Shown: positions 44,647 to 56,829, counted from the first letter of the stretch. The stretch: 64,000 nt of DNA from Streptomyces sp. CA-278952 (GCF_028747205.1 NZ_CP112880.1:2046001-2110000); one strand, 5' to 3'. Notes: generated from the letters alone by a model not told the origin. A program made the numbers and translations.

Positions 44647-46893
44647 CTACGCCATTCCGGCGGCGCGGCCCTGTCCGAGCGCGCGCCCTTCAGGGCTCTC
44701 GGTCTCCGCCGTCCCGTTCACCGCGCCGTTCACCGCGCCTTGCACCGCGCCGTTCACCACGCCGTTCACCACGCCGTTCAGCGACGCGTTCATCGAGCCG
44801 GTGGCCGAGCCGGTGGCGGCGGCCGCCTGGGCCTTCAGCTCGGCGGGCCTGCGCCAGCCGTGCTCGCCGCGCGCCCGCAGCCAGGCCGTCGTCTCCTGCG
44901 GCGGCATCGCGGCCGCCACCAGCCAGCCCTGCACCGCGTCGCACCTGAGGTCACGCAACCGCTCCCACGTCTCGTCGTCCTCGACACCCTCGGCGACGAC
45001 GACCAGGCCGAGCGAGTGGGCCAGGTCGATGGTGCAGCGCACGATCTCCGCGTCCTCGTGGTCGACCGCCAGCCGGGCCACGAAGGACCGGTCGATCTTC
45101 AGCTCGCTGACCGGCAGTCTGCGCAGGTGGACCAGGGAGGAGTAGCCGGTGCCGAAGTCGTCGAGGGACATCTTCACGCCGTGCGCGGTCAGCCCGGCCA
45201 GGGTGTCGGCGGCGCGCTGCGGGTCCTCCAGCAGCACATGCTCGGTGATCTCCAGTTGGAGCGCTCCCGCGGGCACACCGTGACGGGCGAGCCGGGCCGC
45301 CACGCTCCCCGCGAAGCCGGGGGTGTGGACGTCGCGCGGGGAGACGTTGACCGCTACGGGCACGAACAGGCCCTGCGCCCGCCAGCGGGCGACCTGGGCG
45401 AGCGCCGTCTCCAGGACGTACTCCGTGAGGTGCGGCATCAGTCCGGAGGACTCGGCGATCGCGATGAACTCGTCCGGGGGGACCCGGCCGCGCTCCGGGT
45501 GCACCCAGCGCACCAGCGCCTCCAGACCGGCGACCTGCCCGTCGAAGCGGACCTTGGGCTGGTAGTGCAGCTCGACCTCGCTCGCGTCCAGCGCCCGGCG
45601 CAGATCGCCGAGGAGCCCGAGCCGGTCGGGGGTGTTGCTGTCCCGCTTGGACTCGTAGACCTCCACGCCCGTGCGGTCCCGCTTGGCCTGGTACATCGCG
45701 ACGTCCGCCCGCCGCAGCAGGCCTTCGGCGTCCAGGGCGTGGTCGGGGTAGACGGCGACCCCCGCGCTGGCCTCCAGGACGAGGGTCAGTCCGTCGAGGT
45801 CGAGCGGGGAGGACAGCTCGGCCGCCAGATGGCGGGCGACCTGCTGGGCGCTGGTGGTCGAGTCGGTGTGCGGGAGCAGCACGGCGAATTCGTCACCGCC
45901 GAGCCGGGCGGCCTCCGCGCCGCGCGGCAGGGCGAGCCGCAGGCGCTCCGCTATCTGCAGCAGGAGCCGGTCGCCGGCCAGGTGGCCCAGGGTGTCGTTG
46001 ACCGCGCGGAAGCGGTCCAGGTCGATGAGGACGAGGGCGGAGCGGGTGCCGATGGACTCCGCGTCCTCCAGCGCCGACCAGGTCCGCTCCAGCAGCCACT
46101 GACGGTTGGGCAGCCCGGTCAGCGGGTCGCGCAGCTGCTCCTCGGCGCGGGCGCGGGCGATCCAGAGCGTGGAGTCGAGGGCGATCAGCGGCACCGCGAA
46201 GAGCGGCAGCAGGACGGGCATGGACATCGCGACGGCGCAGATCAGCGGGGCGAGCCCGAGGAGCGCGACGGCGACGAGTCCCTGCCGCAGCATCGCGGTA
46301 CGGGCGATGGTGGGCAGGCCGCCGTTGTGCGGGGCCTGGGCGTACCACAGCAGGACCCGGGTGACGAGCAGATACGTCGATGCCGTCAGGAGCAGTTCCG
46401 GGACGGCCGCGATGCCCCAGTCGAGTGGCCGCCAGGGTTCCTCGACGGTGGGCACCTCGCCGAAGGCGGCCAGCACGAGGGCCGCCGCGCCGATGCCCAG
46501 CATGTCCACCCCGCCGTGCAGGAGCCCCTGCCACCAGCGGTGTCTGCGGGCGGTCCCGACGAGCACCACGACGGCGAGGCTGACCAGCACGGCCGGGAGC
46601 CAGCCGAACAGCAGCAGCACGGCGAGGGTGAGGGCGGCGCCCGAGCCGGTGCCGCCCCACCACCGGTCGCGGCCGAGCGCCACCAGATGGCCGACGATGA
46701 TCCCGGTGAGCACGGCGAGGGACCAGCCCACCGCCCCGTCCGGGAAGAGCGCGTGCCCCTGTTGGACGGTCCGGTAGGACCCGACCGCCAGCAGCACCGC
46801 GGCGAACCCCACGACGGCGGCGCCCACGGGGGGCGTGAGGCCGACGAAACCTTGCAGCCGCGACACCGGTGCGGCGCTCTCGGTCGGTTTCAT
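44647..46893 (-). CDS. rmdB: Membrane GGDEF-EAL protein, c-di-GMP phosphodiesterase (RmdB-like)
   Basis: 748 residues from ATG at 46893 (GAGGGA upstream; the longer frame to 47064 is not supported). About eight membrane helices (20-280), then a GGDEF domain (ARLGGDEFAVLL; no clear RxxD I-site) and an intact EAL domain. The EAL domain has VAGLEALVRW, VAVNVSPRDV, LQLEITEHVLL, MSLDDFGTGYSSLV, LKIDRSFV and VVVAEGVED, so it can hydrolyse c-di-GMP. It follows the position of S. coelicolor SCO5495 (RmdB) upstream of gatC in my recollection of that genome. The C-terminal about 60 residues are Ala/Asn/Val-rich low complexity. Confidence 0.85.
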   Translation of the reverse strand: MKPTESAAPVSRLQGFVGLTPPVGAAVVGFAAVLLAVGSYRTVQQGHALFPDGAVGWSLAVLTGIIVGHLVALGRDRWWGGTGSGAALTLAVLLLFGWLPAVLVSLAVVVLVGTARRHRWWQGLLHGGVDMLGIGAAALVLAAFGEVPTVEEPWRPLDWGIAAVPELLLTASTYLLVTRVLLWYAQAPHNGGLPTIARTAMLRQGLVAVALLGLAPLICAVAMSMPVLLPLFAVPLIALDSTLWIARARAEEQLRDPLTGLPNRQWLLERTWSALEDAESIGTRSALVLIDLDRFRAVNDTLGHLAGDRLLLQIAERLRLALPRGAEAARLGGDEFAVLLPHTDSTTSAQQVARHLAAELSSPLDLDGLTLVLEASAGVAVYPDHALDAEGLLRRADVAMYQAKRDRTGVEVYESKRDSNTPDRLGLLGDLRRALDASEVELHYQPKVRFDGQVAGLEALVRWVHPERGRVPPDEFIAIAESSGLMPHLTEYVLETALAQVARWRAQGLFVPVAVNVSPRDVHTPGFAGSVAARLARHGVPAGALQLEITEHVLLEDPQRAADTLAGLTAHGVKMSLDDFGTGYSSLVHLRRLPVSELKIDRSFVARLAVDHEDAEIVRCTIDLAHSLGLVVVAEGVEDDETWERLRDLRCDAVQGWLVAAAMPPQETTAWLRARGEHGWRRPAELKAQAAAATGSATGSMNASLNGVVNGVVNGAVQGAVNGAVNGTAETESPEGRALGQGRAAGMA

Positions 46894-47243
46894 TCCGTCC
46901 CTCTCACAGCCGGCGGTGCCGATGTCCCTCGGTGGCGCCCGCTCCTGTGGCGCCACGGCCCGGTCGAGCAGCCGTGCACGGCTGGGCGCACCTCTCAACA
47001 GTAGGCCGCGAAAGGCTTCCAGGGGCAGCGCTCTACAGCTCTTGCCCGAATGCGAACCGACCACCCGTCACCATCTGCTATTGACCCGAACGGGTGGCGC
47101 GGCAGGGCCATTCGGGGAACAGCGGCCCCTTCTTCACCCCTCTGCCCCGATTCCTTCCCCGTACGGGCCGCGCCACGCCGGGGCAGCGTCTCGAAGGCGT
47201 CTCGATCCGGAGAACGGTGGGCGAACGCGGGTCCGGCGGGTGG
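46894..47243. other. 350-bp intergenic region between ligA and the RmdB-like gene
   Basis: No gene recognised. It holds the promoter region of the RmdB-like gene and two symmetrical elements: an 8-base inverted repeat (GTGGCGCC 46932-46939 with GGCGCCAC 46949-46956) and a perfect 16-bp palindrome at 46969-46984. No obvious terminator for ligA. Confidence 0.6.
46969..46984. promoter_or_regulatory. Perfect 16-bp palindrome upstream of the RmdB-like gene
   Basis: CAGCCGTGCACGGCTG reads identically on both strands, 76-91 bases upstream of the start codon. Candidate operator; the binding protein is unknown (not a BldD-type AGTGA box). Confidence 0.5.
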
Positions 47244-50536
<3,293 letters not shown>

Positions 50537-50600
50537 GCGGGAAGCCTACGGTCCGGGGCGGGAGACCTGCTCCCCGGGATGTCAGCGGCTCCCCGGGACG

Positions 50601-51290
50601 TCAGCGGCCGGGGCGGACGGTGAGGTCGTTGACCTCGGCGTCGCGCGGCAGGTCGATCGCCATCAGGATCGTGGTGGCCACCGACTCGGGGTCGATCCAG
50701 CGGGCCGCGTCGTACTCCTTGCCCTCCTGCTGGTGCACCTTGGCCTGCATGGGGCTGGCGGTGCGGCCCGGGTAGACGGTGGTGACGCGCACCCCGTTGC
50801 CGTGCTCCTCGTGGCGCAGGGAGTCGGCGAGCGCCTTGAGGCCGTGCTTGCTCGCGGCGTACGCGCTCCACCCGGCGTGGGCGGCGAGCCCTGCCCCGGA
50901 GTTCACGAACAGGACTTGGCCCTGGGAGACACGGAGCTGGGGGAGCAGAAGGCGGGTGATCTCGGCGGGGGCGATCAGGTTGGCGTTGAGCTGGAAGTGC
51001 CAGGCCTTGGGGGTGAGCTCGCCGACTTCGCCGAGCTCGACGACGCCCGCGATGTGCAGCAGGGTGTCGATCCGCTCGGGCATGGACTGCTGGCCGAACG
51101 CCCAGGACAGCCGGTCGGGGTTGCCGAGGTCGCCGACGAGGGTGCGCGCGCCCGGGTAGCGGTCGGCGAACTCCTTGGCGCGGCCGGCGTCGCGGGCGAG
51201 CAGGACGACATCGTCGCCGCGCTCCTGGAGACGGCGGGCGACAGCGGCCCCGATGCCGGAACCGGCGCCGGTGATGAGGTGGGTAGACAT
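50601..51290 (-). CDS. Short-chain dehydrogenase/reductase
   Basis: 229 residues, classical SDR. TGAGSGIGAAVARRL (NAD(P)-binding TGxxxGxG), a core NAG-equivalent IAGVVELGE, catalytic Ser in VNSGAGLAAH, and YAASK with Tyr and Lys. YPGRTAS is typical of the PG motif. Substrate unknown. It may be transcribed with the MetE-like gene. No good ribosome-binding site is visible except a purine-rich stretch. Confidence 0.9.
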   Translation of the reverse strand: MSTHLITGAGSGIGAAVARRLQERGDDVVLLARDAGRAKEFADRYPGARTLVGDLGNPDRLSWAFGQQSMPERIDTLLHIAGVVELGEVGELTPKAWHFQLNANLIAPAEITRLLLPQLRVSQGQVLFVNSGAGLAAHAGWSAYAASKHGLKALADSLRHEEHGNGVRVTTVYPGRTASPMQAKVHQQEGKEYDAARWIDPESVATTILMAIDLPRDAEVNDLTVRPGR

Positions 51291-51476
51291 GGGGCGATCC
51301 TAGGACCCGCTCCTTTCCGTCCTGGTGCTCCGGCCCGTGAGGCTGCTGCACGGCGGCCGACTGGCTGTCGGCGGCGAGGGCGTGGTGGTGCGTCGTGATC
51401 CTGACCCCCGGCTACGTGATCAGCCGCGGGCCGGCCGAGTCCGACAGCCGCGATCCCTCCCAGCTGCGGACTGTGC

Positions 51477-51848
51477 TCAGGCGGCGGTGGTGCGGTTGCC
51501 CTGGCGGGCGGCGAGCGCGGCCTCGGCGCTGGGGTGAGCGGGCAGAAAAGTGTCCATGCCGGTGACGCTGAGCAGGCGGCCCAGTCGGCCGGGGATGGCC
51601 GCCAGAGTCAGGGAACCGTTGGCGTCCTCGGCACAGCGCCAGATGCCCACGAGTGCGCCCAGGCCGGAGGAGTCGCAGAAGGTGACGCCCGCCAGGTCGG
51701 CCACCAGGTCGGGGTGGCCGGCCGCGATGAGCTCCAGGGCGCGGGCCCGCACTGCGGGTGCGGTGGTGTTGTCGAAATCGCCGGACAGTGCGATCACGGC
51801 CAGGGTGCCGTCGGTGTGCGGGACGTCGATGTGGAACGCGTCGGTCAT
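51477..51848 (-). CDS. STAS-domain anti-anti-sigma factor
   Basis: 123 residues with a STAS domain: VIALSGDFDNTTAPAVRARA, DLVADLAGVTFCDSSGLGALVG (phosphorylatable Ser in DSSG) and a C-terminal LSVTGMDTFLPAHPS. Such proteins bind anti-sigma kinases when unphosphorylated. Its ATG overlaps the stop of the PP2C-type phosphatase gene by four bases, so they are translated together and presumably act as phosphatase and substrate. The anti-sigma kinase and sigma factor are not in this window. Confidence 0.88.
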   Translation of the reverse strand: MTDAFHIDVPHTDGTLAVIALSGDFDNTTAPAVRARALELIAAGHPDLVADLAGVTFCDSSGLGALVGIWRCAEDANGSLTLAAIPGRLGRLLSVTGMDTFLPAHPSAEAALAARQGNRTTAA

Positions 51849-53314
51849 GGGCGTCGGTTCTCCTGCCTGACGGAGACGTCGGCGGTCGGGGCGGCGGCGA
51901 TGTGAGCGGTGGTGGTGATGCCTGCGGGAGCGGCATCGGGGGTGGGGACGGAAAGAGCCAGCAACGCGACGTCGTCGCGCTCGGTGTCGGGGAGTGTGTC
52001 CAGGAGCGCGACAGTGTCGTCGATCAGGGCGCCGGCGCTGACCGGTGCCGGCCGCTGGGCCAGGAATTCCGTCAGGCCGGTGTCGTCGAGCATGTGGCCA
52101 TCGGCGGTGCGGGCCTCGGTCAGCCCGTCGGTGTACAGCAGCAACCCCTCGCCGGGTGCCAGGTGCAGGGTGTGTGAGGCGAAGGCTGCTTCGGCGAACG
52201 CGCCGACCAGCATGCCACCGTGGGCGCGGGCAGCCTCGACCCGCACATCGCCCCCCTCGACGGGACTGAGGTGGTAGGCGGGCGGGTGACCGCCGGTGGC
52301 CAGTGTGACCGTGAAACCGCCGCCTCGGGCCGGGTCCAGCAGGCCGAAGACGGCGGTGCAGAAGCGCGTACCGACCGCCGCGTCCAGCAGCAGCGTCGTG
52401 TTCAGGGCTTTCAGTGCGGCCACCGGGTCGGCGTCGACCAGGGCCGCGGCCCGCAGCGTATAGCGGATCAGCGAGGTGACCGAGGCCGCTTCGGCACCCT
52501 TGCCGCACACATCGCCCAGGAAAAACGCCCACTGCCCCCCGCTCACGGGAAAGACGTCGTAGAAGTCACCGCCCACCTCCTGCGGTGAGGCCGTCTTGTA
52601 GTGACAGGCCAGCTCCAGCCCCGGTACCGCGGGCAGCGCGGGAGGCACCAGGGTGCGCTGCAGGGTGGACGCGAACGCGGCGATGGCCGCCTTGTCCCGC
52701 TCCGCACGCCGGCGGGCCTTTTCCTCCGCCTGGCGCCTTTCCTCCTCGACCCGGCGGCGCTCCTGCTCGGCACGTACCGCCTTCAACGCGGAGAGCCTCA
52801 GCTCCAGCTGATCACCCACCATCGAGGCCAGGTCCCCGAGGATGGAGGCATCGGCCTCGCTGATCTCACGAGGTCGGGTGTCGAGGATGTTCACCGTGCC
52901 CAGCCGGTACCCGTCGGCGGTGGTGATCGGAGCAGCGGCGTAGAAGCGCACCCCCATCGGGCCGGCGACCAGCGGGTTGGAGCAGGCCACGGAATCCAGC
53001 AAGGTGTCGGGGATCACAGTGGCCTCATCGATGAGCACCGCCGAGGCACACAGTCCGGGATCGCGGCCGATCTCGCTGACGCCTTCCAGCCCGTGTGCGG
53101 CCCTGAACCAGATCCGATCCTCATCCACGATCGTCACCGTCGCCACCGGCACCTCGAACAATCGCGCCGCCAGCGCCGCGACTCTGTCGTAGGCGCCGTC
53201 CGGAGGAGTGTCGAGAATGTCATAACGGTGCACCGCCGCCATCCGCGCCGTCTCGACCGACACGGCCGAAGGCTCGCTCGGTGCTATCGCAGGCAGGATC
53301 GCTTGTTCCGGCAT
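51845..53314 (-). CDS. GAF-domain PP2C/SpoIIE-type serine phosphatase
   Basis: 489 residues from ATG at 53314 (GAGGGAC upstream). A GAF sensory domain (about 30-190; DRIWFRAAHGLEG, RFYAAAPITTADGYRLGTVN) is followed by a coiled coil (about 205-245, Glu/Arg/Lys-rich) and a PPM phosphatase domain (about 250-470). The phosphatase motifs are EVGGDFYDVFPV (metal Asp), LGDVCGKGAEAASVTSLIRY, and LLLYTDGLTEARTADG and DDVALLAL. It likely dephosphorylates the coupled STAS protein in a stress- or sporulation-linked partner switch. Confidence 0.9.
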   Translation of the reverse strand: MPEQAILPAIAPSEPSAVSVETARMAAVHRYDILDTPPDGAYDRVAALAARLFEVPVATVTIVDEDRIWFRAAHGLEGVSEIGRDPGLCASAVLIDEATVIPDTLLDSVACSNPLVAGPMGVRFYAAAPITTADGYRLGTVNILDTRPREISEADASILGDLASMVGDQLELRLSALKAVRAEQERRRVEEERRQAEEKARRRAERDKAAIAAFASTLQRTLVPPALPAVPGLELACHYKTASPQEVGGDFYDVFPVSGGQWAFFLGDVCGKGAEAASVTSLIRYTLRAAALVDADPVAALKALNTTLLLDAAVGTRFCTAVFGLLDPARGGGFTVTLATGGHPPAYHLSPVEGGDVRVEAARAHGGMLVGAFAEAAFASHTLHLAPGEGLLLYTDGLTEARTADGHMLDDTGLTEFLAQRPAPVSAGALIDDTVALLDTLPDTERDDVALLALSVPTPDAAPAGITTTAHIAAAPTADVSVRQENRRP

Positions 53315-53914
53315 GTCCCTCGTCTCGTCTTCCCCCAAGCAAGGCACCGACCGGACAGTCAGCACCCCGGAACCCTACCGAACGCCCCCGCGCCACCCCA
53401 TTCGGCGACGAGCGACGAGCGTGTCCGCGTCCGGCCGGGCGGGGGGCCGCGTCTCCCGCTGGTGGTCCGCCGGGGCCGTCGATGCCGTCGATGCTGGAGC
53501 GGCGTAACTCGGCGGCGCATCGGCCGGGTTGCGCCGCAGTGCTGAGCGAGCTGTCACCGCGGGGGCCCGGCGGGGATCAGCAAATGCCGCCGCAGCACTG
53601 CGCCCCACTTCGCCGTCCTGGAACGGGCCAGTCGCCAACCCTCGCTGTGGCCCACGCTCATGCAAGGCTTCCCCGGGGGGCAGGGCTCCGGTCCCGTTTC
53701 CCGCCGTGCACAATGGCTCGTTCACAGACCACAACTCGAGGCTCTGGACCTGAGCCGATTGGAACTCCCCACTACGATTGCGAATGTCTTTCTTGTCAGC
53801 ACATCTGGTATGCCCGGTGGCCCCCTCCCCACACAGGACACCTGGCTCCCCCCACACCGTTCCTGCCCGACAGATAAGTGAGCTGCGCCGCCTGCCCCTG
53901 TCCGAGAGGCGGCC
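53315..53914. other. 600-bp region without a recognised gene
   Basis: Divergent upstream region between the phosphatase gene and the flavohaemoglobin gene. I see no convincing frame: all six frames contain low-complexity translations lacking a ribosome-binding site. A GCCGTCGAT GCCGTCGAT tandem duplication sits near 53475-53495, and 53700-53830 is comparatively AT-rich. The stretch probably holds promoters; it could also contain decayed genes. Confidence 0.55.
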
Positions 53915-55099
53915 GTGACGCCCTCCCCGCTCACCGACCGGGAAATCTCCCTGGTCCGAACGAGCCTGTCCGCGGTCGCTCCGCAGGCCTCGGAAATGAC
54001 CGTCTACTTCTACGCCATCCTCTTCGCCCGCTATCCCGGGGTACGAGAACTCTTTCCGGACAACATGGACGTCCAGCGCGACCGGCTGCTGCGCGGGCTG
54101 CTGCGCATCATCGACCTCGTCGACGACATCGACAACCTCGTGCGGTTCTGCTCGCGCCTGGGGCGGGACCACCGGAAGTTCGGAACCCTGGAAGCCCACT
54201 ACCCGGCGGTGGGCGAGTGCCTGGTGGCCTCCTTGGCCCGCTATGCGGGAACCGCGTGGAACCCTGAGATCGCCGCCGCCTGGACACACGCGTACACCGT
54301 CGCCGCCCAGGTCATGATCGCGGCCGCCGCAGACGACACCCGACTACGGCCGGCCTCCTGGGAGGCGGAGATCGTCCGCCACGAGTACCGCGGACACGGC
54401 ATCGCCGAAATAACCGTGCAGCCCGACCTGCCCTACCCATACGTCGCCGGCCAGTACGTGAGCGTGGAGACCCCCTGGTACCCCCGCGCCTGGCGCCACT
54501 TCTCCCCCGCCCACCCGCCGCGCACGGACCACACGCTCACGTTCCACGTCCGGGCCGTCCACCGGGGGCTGGTCAGCAACGCGCTGGTCCACCACGCCGC
54601 CCCGGGGCATCGAGTGCGGATCGGACCGCCCCAGGGCGAGATGACCCTGGCGTCTGCGGGCGACCGCAACCTGCTGCTGGTGGCCGGCGGGACCGGCCTC
54701 GCGCCCATCCGCGCTCTGCTGGAGGAAGCGGCCGCCTCCGGCATGCGCCGTTACGCCGACCTCTTCGTCGGAGCGCGGACCGCCCAGGAGCTGTACGGCC
54801 TCGACGACATGCTGCGCCTGGCCCAGCGTCACCACTGGCTGTCCGTCCGAGCGGCCGTTTCGCACCAGGAGATCGCCGGGCAGCAGGGCACACTTCCGCA
54901 GGTCCTGCGGGAGTTCGGCCCCTGGGACCAGCACGAGGCCTTCCTGTGCGGCCCCCCCGACATGGTCGCCGCAACGGTGCACACGCTTCTGCGCCACGGC
55001 ACACCCCCACAGCACATCCACCACGACCCACTCGACACCCCCGTTCTCGACGCCCCCCTCGCTCCACCCCAGCCCAGTCAGGAGTTCGACCAGCTGTGA
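53915..55099 (+). CDS. Flavohaemoglobin (globin plus FAD/NAD(P)H reductase)
   Basis: 394 residues from GTG at 53915. Globin domain (about 1-140): distal MTVYFYAILF (Tyr B10), MDVQRDRLL with Gln E7, and proximal His in GRDHRKFGTLEAHY. Reductase part (about 150-375): VAGQYVSVETPW, FAD-binding WRHFSPAHPP (the usual RxYS motif altered to RHFS), GGTGLAPIRALLEE for NAD(P)H, and LCGPPDMVAATV. It converts NO to nitrate with O2 and NAD(P)H. The stop overlaps the next gene's GTG by four bases (GTGA). Normal length for Hmp-type proteins. Confidence 0.9.
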   Translation: MTPSPLTDREISLVRTSLSAVAPQASEMTVYFYAILFARYPGVRELFPDNMDVQRDRLLRGLLRIIDLVDDIDNLVRFCSRLGRDHRKFGTLEAHYPAVGECLVASLARYAGTAWNPEIAAAWTHAYTVAAQVMIAAAADDTRLRPASWEAEIVRHEYRGHGIAEITVQPDLPYPYVAGQYVSVETPWYPRAWRHFSPAHPPRTDHTLTFHVRAVHRGLVSNALVHHAAPGHRVRIGPPQGEMTLASAGDRNLLLVAGGTGLAPIRALLEEAAASGMRRYADLFVGARTAQELYGLDDMLRLAQRHHWLSVRAAVSHQEIAGQQGTLPQVLREFGPWDQHEAFLCGPPDMVAATVHTLLRHGTPPQHIHHDPLDTPVLDAPLAPPQPSQEFDQL

Positions 55100-55710
55100 C
55101 CCGCCCCCACACCACCCCCTCGCGGGGAGAACGTCTGCTGCAGTCCCACCTGGGCACCGGAGAACGCGCCGACGCCTTCTACAGTCGGCAGGTCCACCCC
55201 TACCTCACCACGGCCATGCGTGACTTCATCGGCCGCCAGTCGATGGTCTTCCTCTCCACAGCCGACTCCCGAGGGCACTGCGACGCCACCTTCCGCGCCG
55301 GCCCTCCCGGGTTCGTCGCCGTGCTGGACGACCGCACCCTGGCCTACCCCGAATACCGCGGAAACGGCGTCCTGGCCAGCGCCGGCAACATCACCGAGAA
55401 CCCGCACATCGGACTGCTCTTCATGGACTTCACCCACGAGCACATCGGACTGCACGTCAACGGCTCCGCCCAGCTCGTCGACGACCAGCAGCTACGCACC
55501 ACGCACCCCTGGATACCCGCCGACGCCGCCCCCGGACGGCACCCCGTGCTGTGGACGCACGTCACCCTCCACGAGGCCTACGTGCACTGCTCCAAACACA
55601 TCCCCCACCTCGAACCGGCCCCCCGGCCCACGGGACCGACCCGCACCCGTCCCAAGGACGCCGACTACTTCACCGAGCCGGCCCCGACACCCAGCATGCC
55701 CGCCCGGTAG
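55096..55710 (+). CDS. Pyridoxamine 5'-phosphate oxidase-family (FMN-binding split-barrel) protein
   Basis: 204 residues from GTG at 55096, chosen because it overlaps the flavohaemoglobin stop (GTGA). Core PPOX sequence: QSMVFLSTADSRGHCDATFRA, GPPGFVAVLDDRTLAYPEYRGNG and NPHIGLLFMDF, which form the FMN-binding barrel. The last 40 residues are Pro/Thr/Arg-rich. The family includes FMN- or F420-dependent reductases. Coupling to a flavohaemoglobin suggests a role in flavin-linked stress chemistry; inferred only. Confidence 0.85.
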   Translation: MTRPHTTPSRGERLLQSHLGTGERADAFYSRQVHPYLTTAMRDFIGRQSMVFLSTADSRGHCDATFRAGPPGFVAVLDDRTLAYPEYRGNGVLASAGNITENPHIGLLFMDFTHEHIGLHVNGSAQLVDDQQLRTTHPWIPADAAPGRHPVLWTHVTLHEAYVHCSKHIPHLEPAPRPTGPTRTRPKDADYFTEPAPTPSMPAR

Positions 55711-55851
55711 TCGGCATGGTGGACCATGCCGGTCAGCTCCCCGGCCTCCCCCGGGGGCTCGGGCTTCTCCCTCCGGGCGTGAGCGCGAACGAACGGCGCA
55801 CGCAGGGTGGCTGTTCTCCCAACCTGGTGCGCCGGTGCGAGAGGCCGGCCG

Positions 55852-56121
55852 TCAGGGTGTGTCGCCGGACCAGTCCCAGCGGTTCCGCTCGCCGGAGCGC
55901 GGACCGTACAGGGCGCGGCCGCCGGGTCCAAACCGACCCGCCTCGGTCATCAGCGCGGCGCCGGTCTGGAGTTCGTCCGCTGTCCAGCCGGTGATGTCGA
56001 GCAGTACGCCGTCCAGCGGGCCGCCGACCAGTTCGGCGTAGTCGCGGCCGGGTACCGGACCGGACCGCGGATGGTCCTGTCCGTAGATCCGGCCGCGCGG
56101 CACCTCTTCGTTTCCGTGCAT
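55852..56121 (-). CDS. Conserved actinomycete hypothetical (89 aa)
   Basis: 89 residues: MHGNEEVPRGRIYGQDHPRS, then YAELVGGPLDGVLLDITGWT, DELQTGAALMTEAG and GPGGRALYGPRSGERNRWDW. The repeated Streptomyces pattern YAELVGGPLDGLLLD..TGW with a terminal YGPR..RWDW marks a conserved family of unknown function. No membrane segment. Convergent with the PPOX gene. Confidence 0.75.
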   Translation of the reverse strand: MHGNEEVPRGRIYGQDHPRSGPVPGRDYAELVGGPLDGVLLDITGWTADELQTGAALMTEAGRFGPGGRALYGPRSGERNRWDWSGDTP

Positions 56122-56250
56122 GTGCCCCAGCTTTCCACGCTCTGCCGACAGGGCGCAGGCTTGCCCGGTGGTTCGGCCTTGGGCTCACCCGCGCCGCGGG
56201 CGGAACGCCGACCGGGTCAGGTCCGCGGGTGCGGCGGGCCGGAGGCAGGG

Positions 56251-56829
56251 TCAGCAGCGGTGGCCGAGGTGCGGCACATGCACCTGGGACGCGGCCCTCT
56301 GCATCATTCCGACCTTCTGCTGGAGGGGGCGCTGCTGCTCTCCGTGCAGGGCGTTGAGCACGACGACGGCACCGGTCAGGGCCGGGATGGCCCACTGCAT
56401 CAGCGCCAGGTGGCTGCGGGCCTTGTCCAGGTCTACGGGGTGACTGCTCGCCTTCTCCAGGTCCTCCGGGTCCCCGGACGCGGACAGCTCGATCTTCTTG
56501 CCCAGCACTCGGCTGTAGGCGGTTGCGGCCAGCGCCGCCCCGGTCAGCACGGTCTTGGCCAGTGTCGAGGCTGCGACTCCCTGCTGGTTCTGCACCCGGG
56601 CGGCGTTGGCGGCCAGCAGCCCGGTGCCGCCGATCAGGTGCGCGCCGATGGCCACCGCGTTCACCGGTGTCCACTTCGCCCAGCCCGCGCCGGCGATCCT
56701 GGAGGCCTCTCCCGGCCCCTCGTTCCCGGCAGCGCCGTTCAGACCGACAGCGCCCATCAACGACCCGCCGAACCAGGCCGCCAGGCCCAGATCGTGGACA
56801 CTGCGCAGGACGGTATTGCGTTCCGACAT
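56251..56829 (-). CDS. Conserved integral membrane protein
   Basis: 192 residues from ATG at 56829 (GAGGAGCAAACG upstream). Helices: LGLAAWFGGSLMGAVGLNGA, VNAVAIGAHLIGGTGLLAAN, ASTLAKTVLTGAALAATAYS and LMQWAIPALTGAVVVLNALHG; a cytoplasmic charged loop (GKKIELSASGDPEDLEKAS) sits between the third and fourth. The MSERNTVLRSVHDLGLAAWF start is shared by a Streptomyces family of unknown role. The 230 bases upstream hold no gene I recognise. Confidence 0.75.
   Translation of the reverse strand: MSERNTVLRSVHDLGLAAWFGGSLMGAVGLNGAAGNEGPGEASRIAGAGWAKWTPVNAVAIGAHLIGGTGLLAANAARVQNQQGVAASTLAKTVLTGAALAATAYSRVLGKKIELSASGDPEDLEKASSHPVDLDKARSHLALMQWAIPALTGAVVVLNALHGEQQRPLQQKVGMMQRAASQVHVPHLGHRC

Noticed and set aside
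53281..53877. Possible small genes in the 600-bp interval before the flavohaemoglobin
   Set aside because: Translations are low-complexity with no ribosome-binding site. Left as noncoding.
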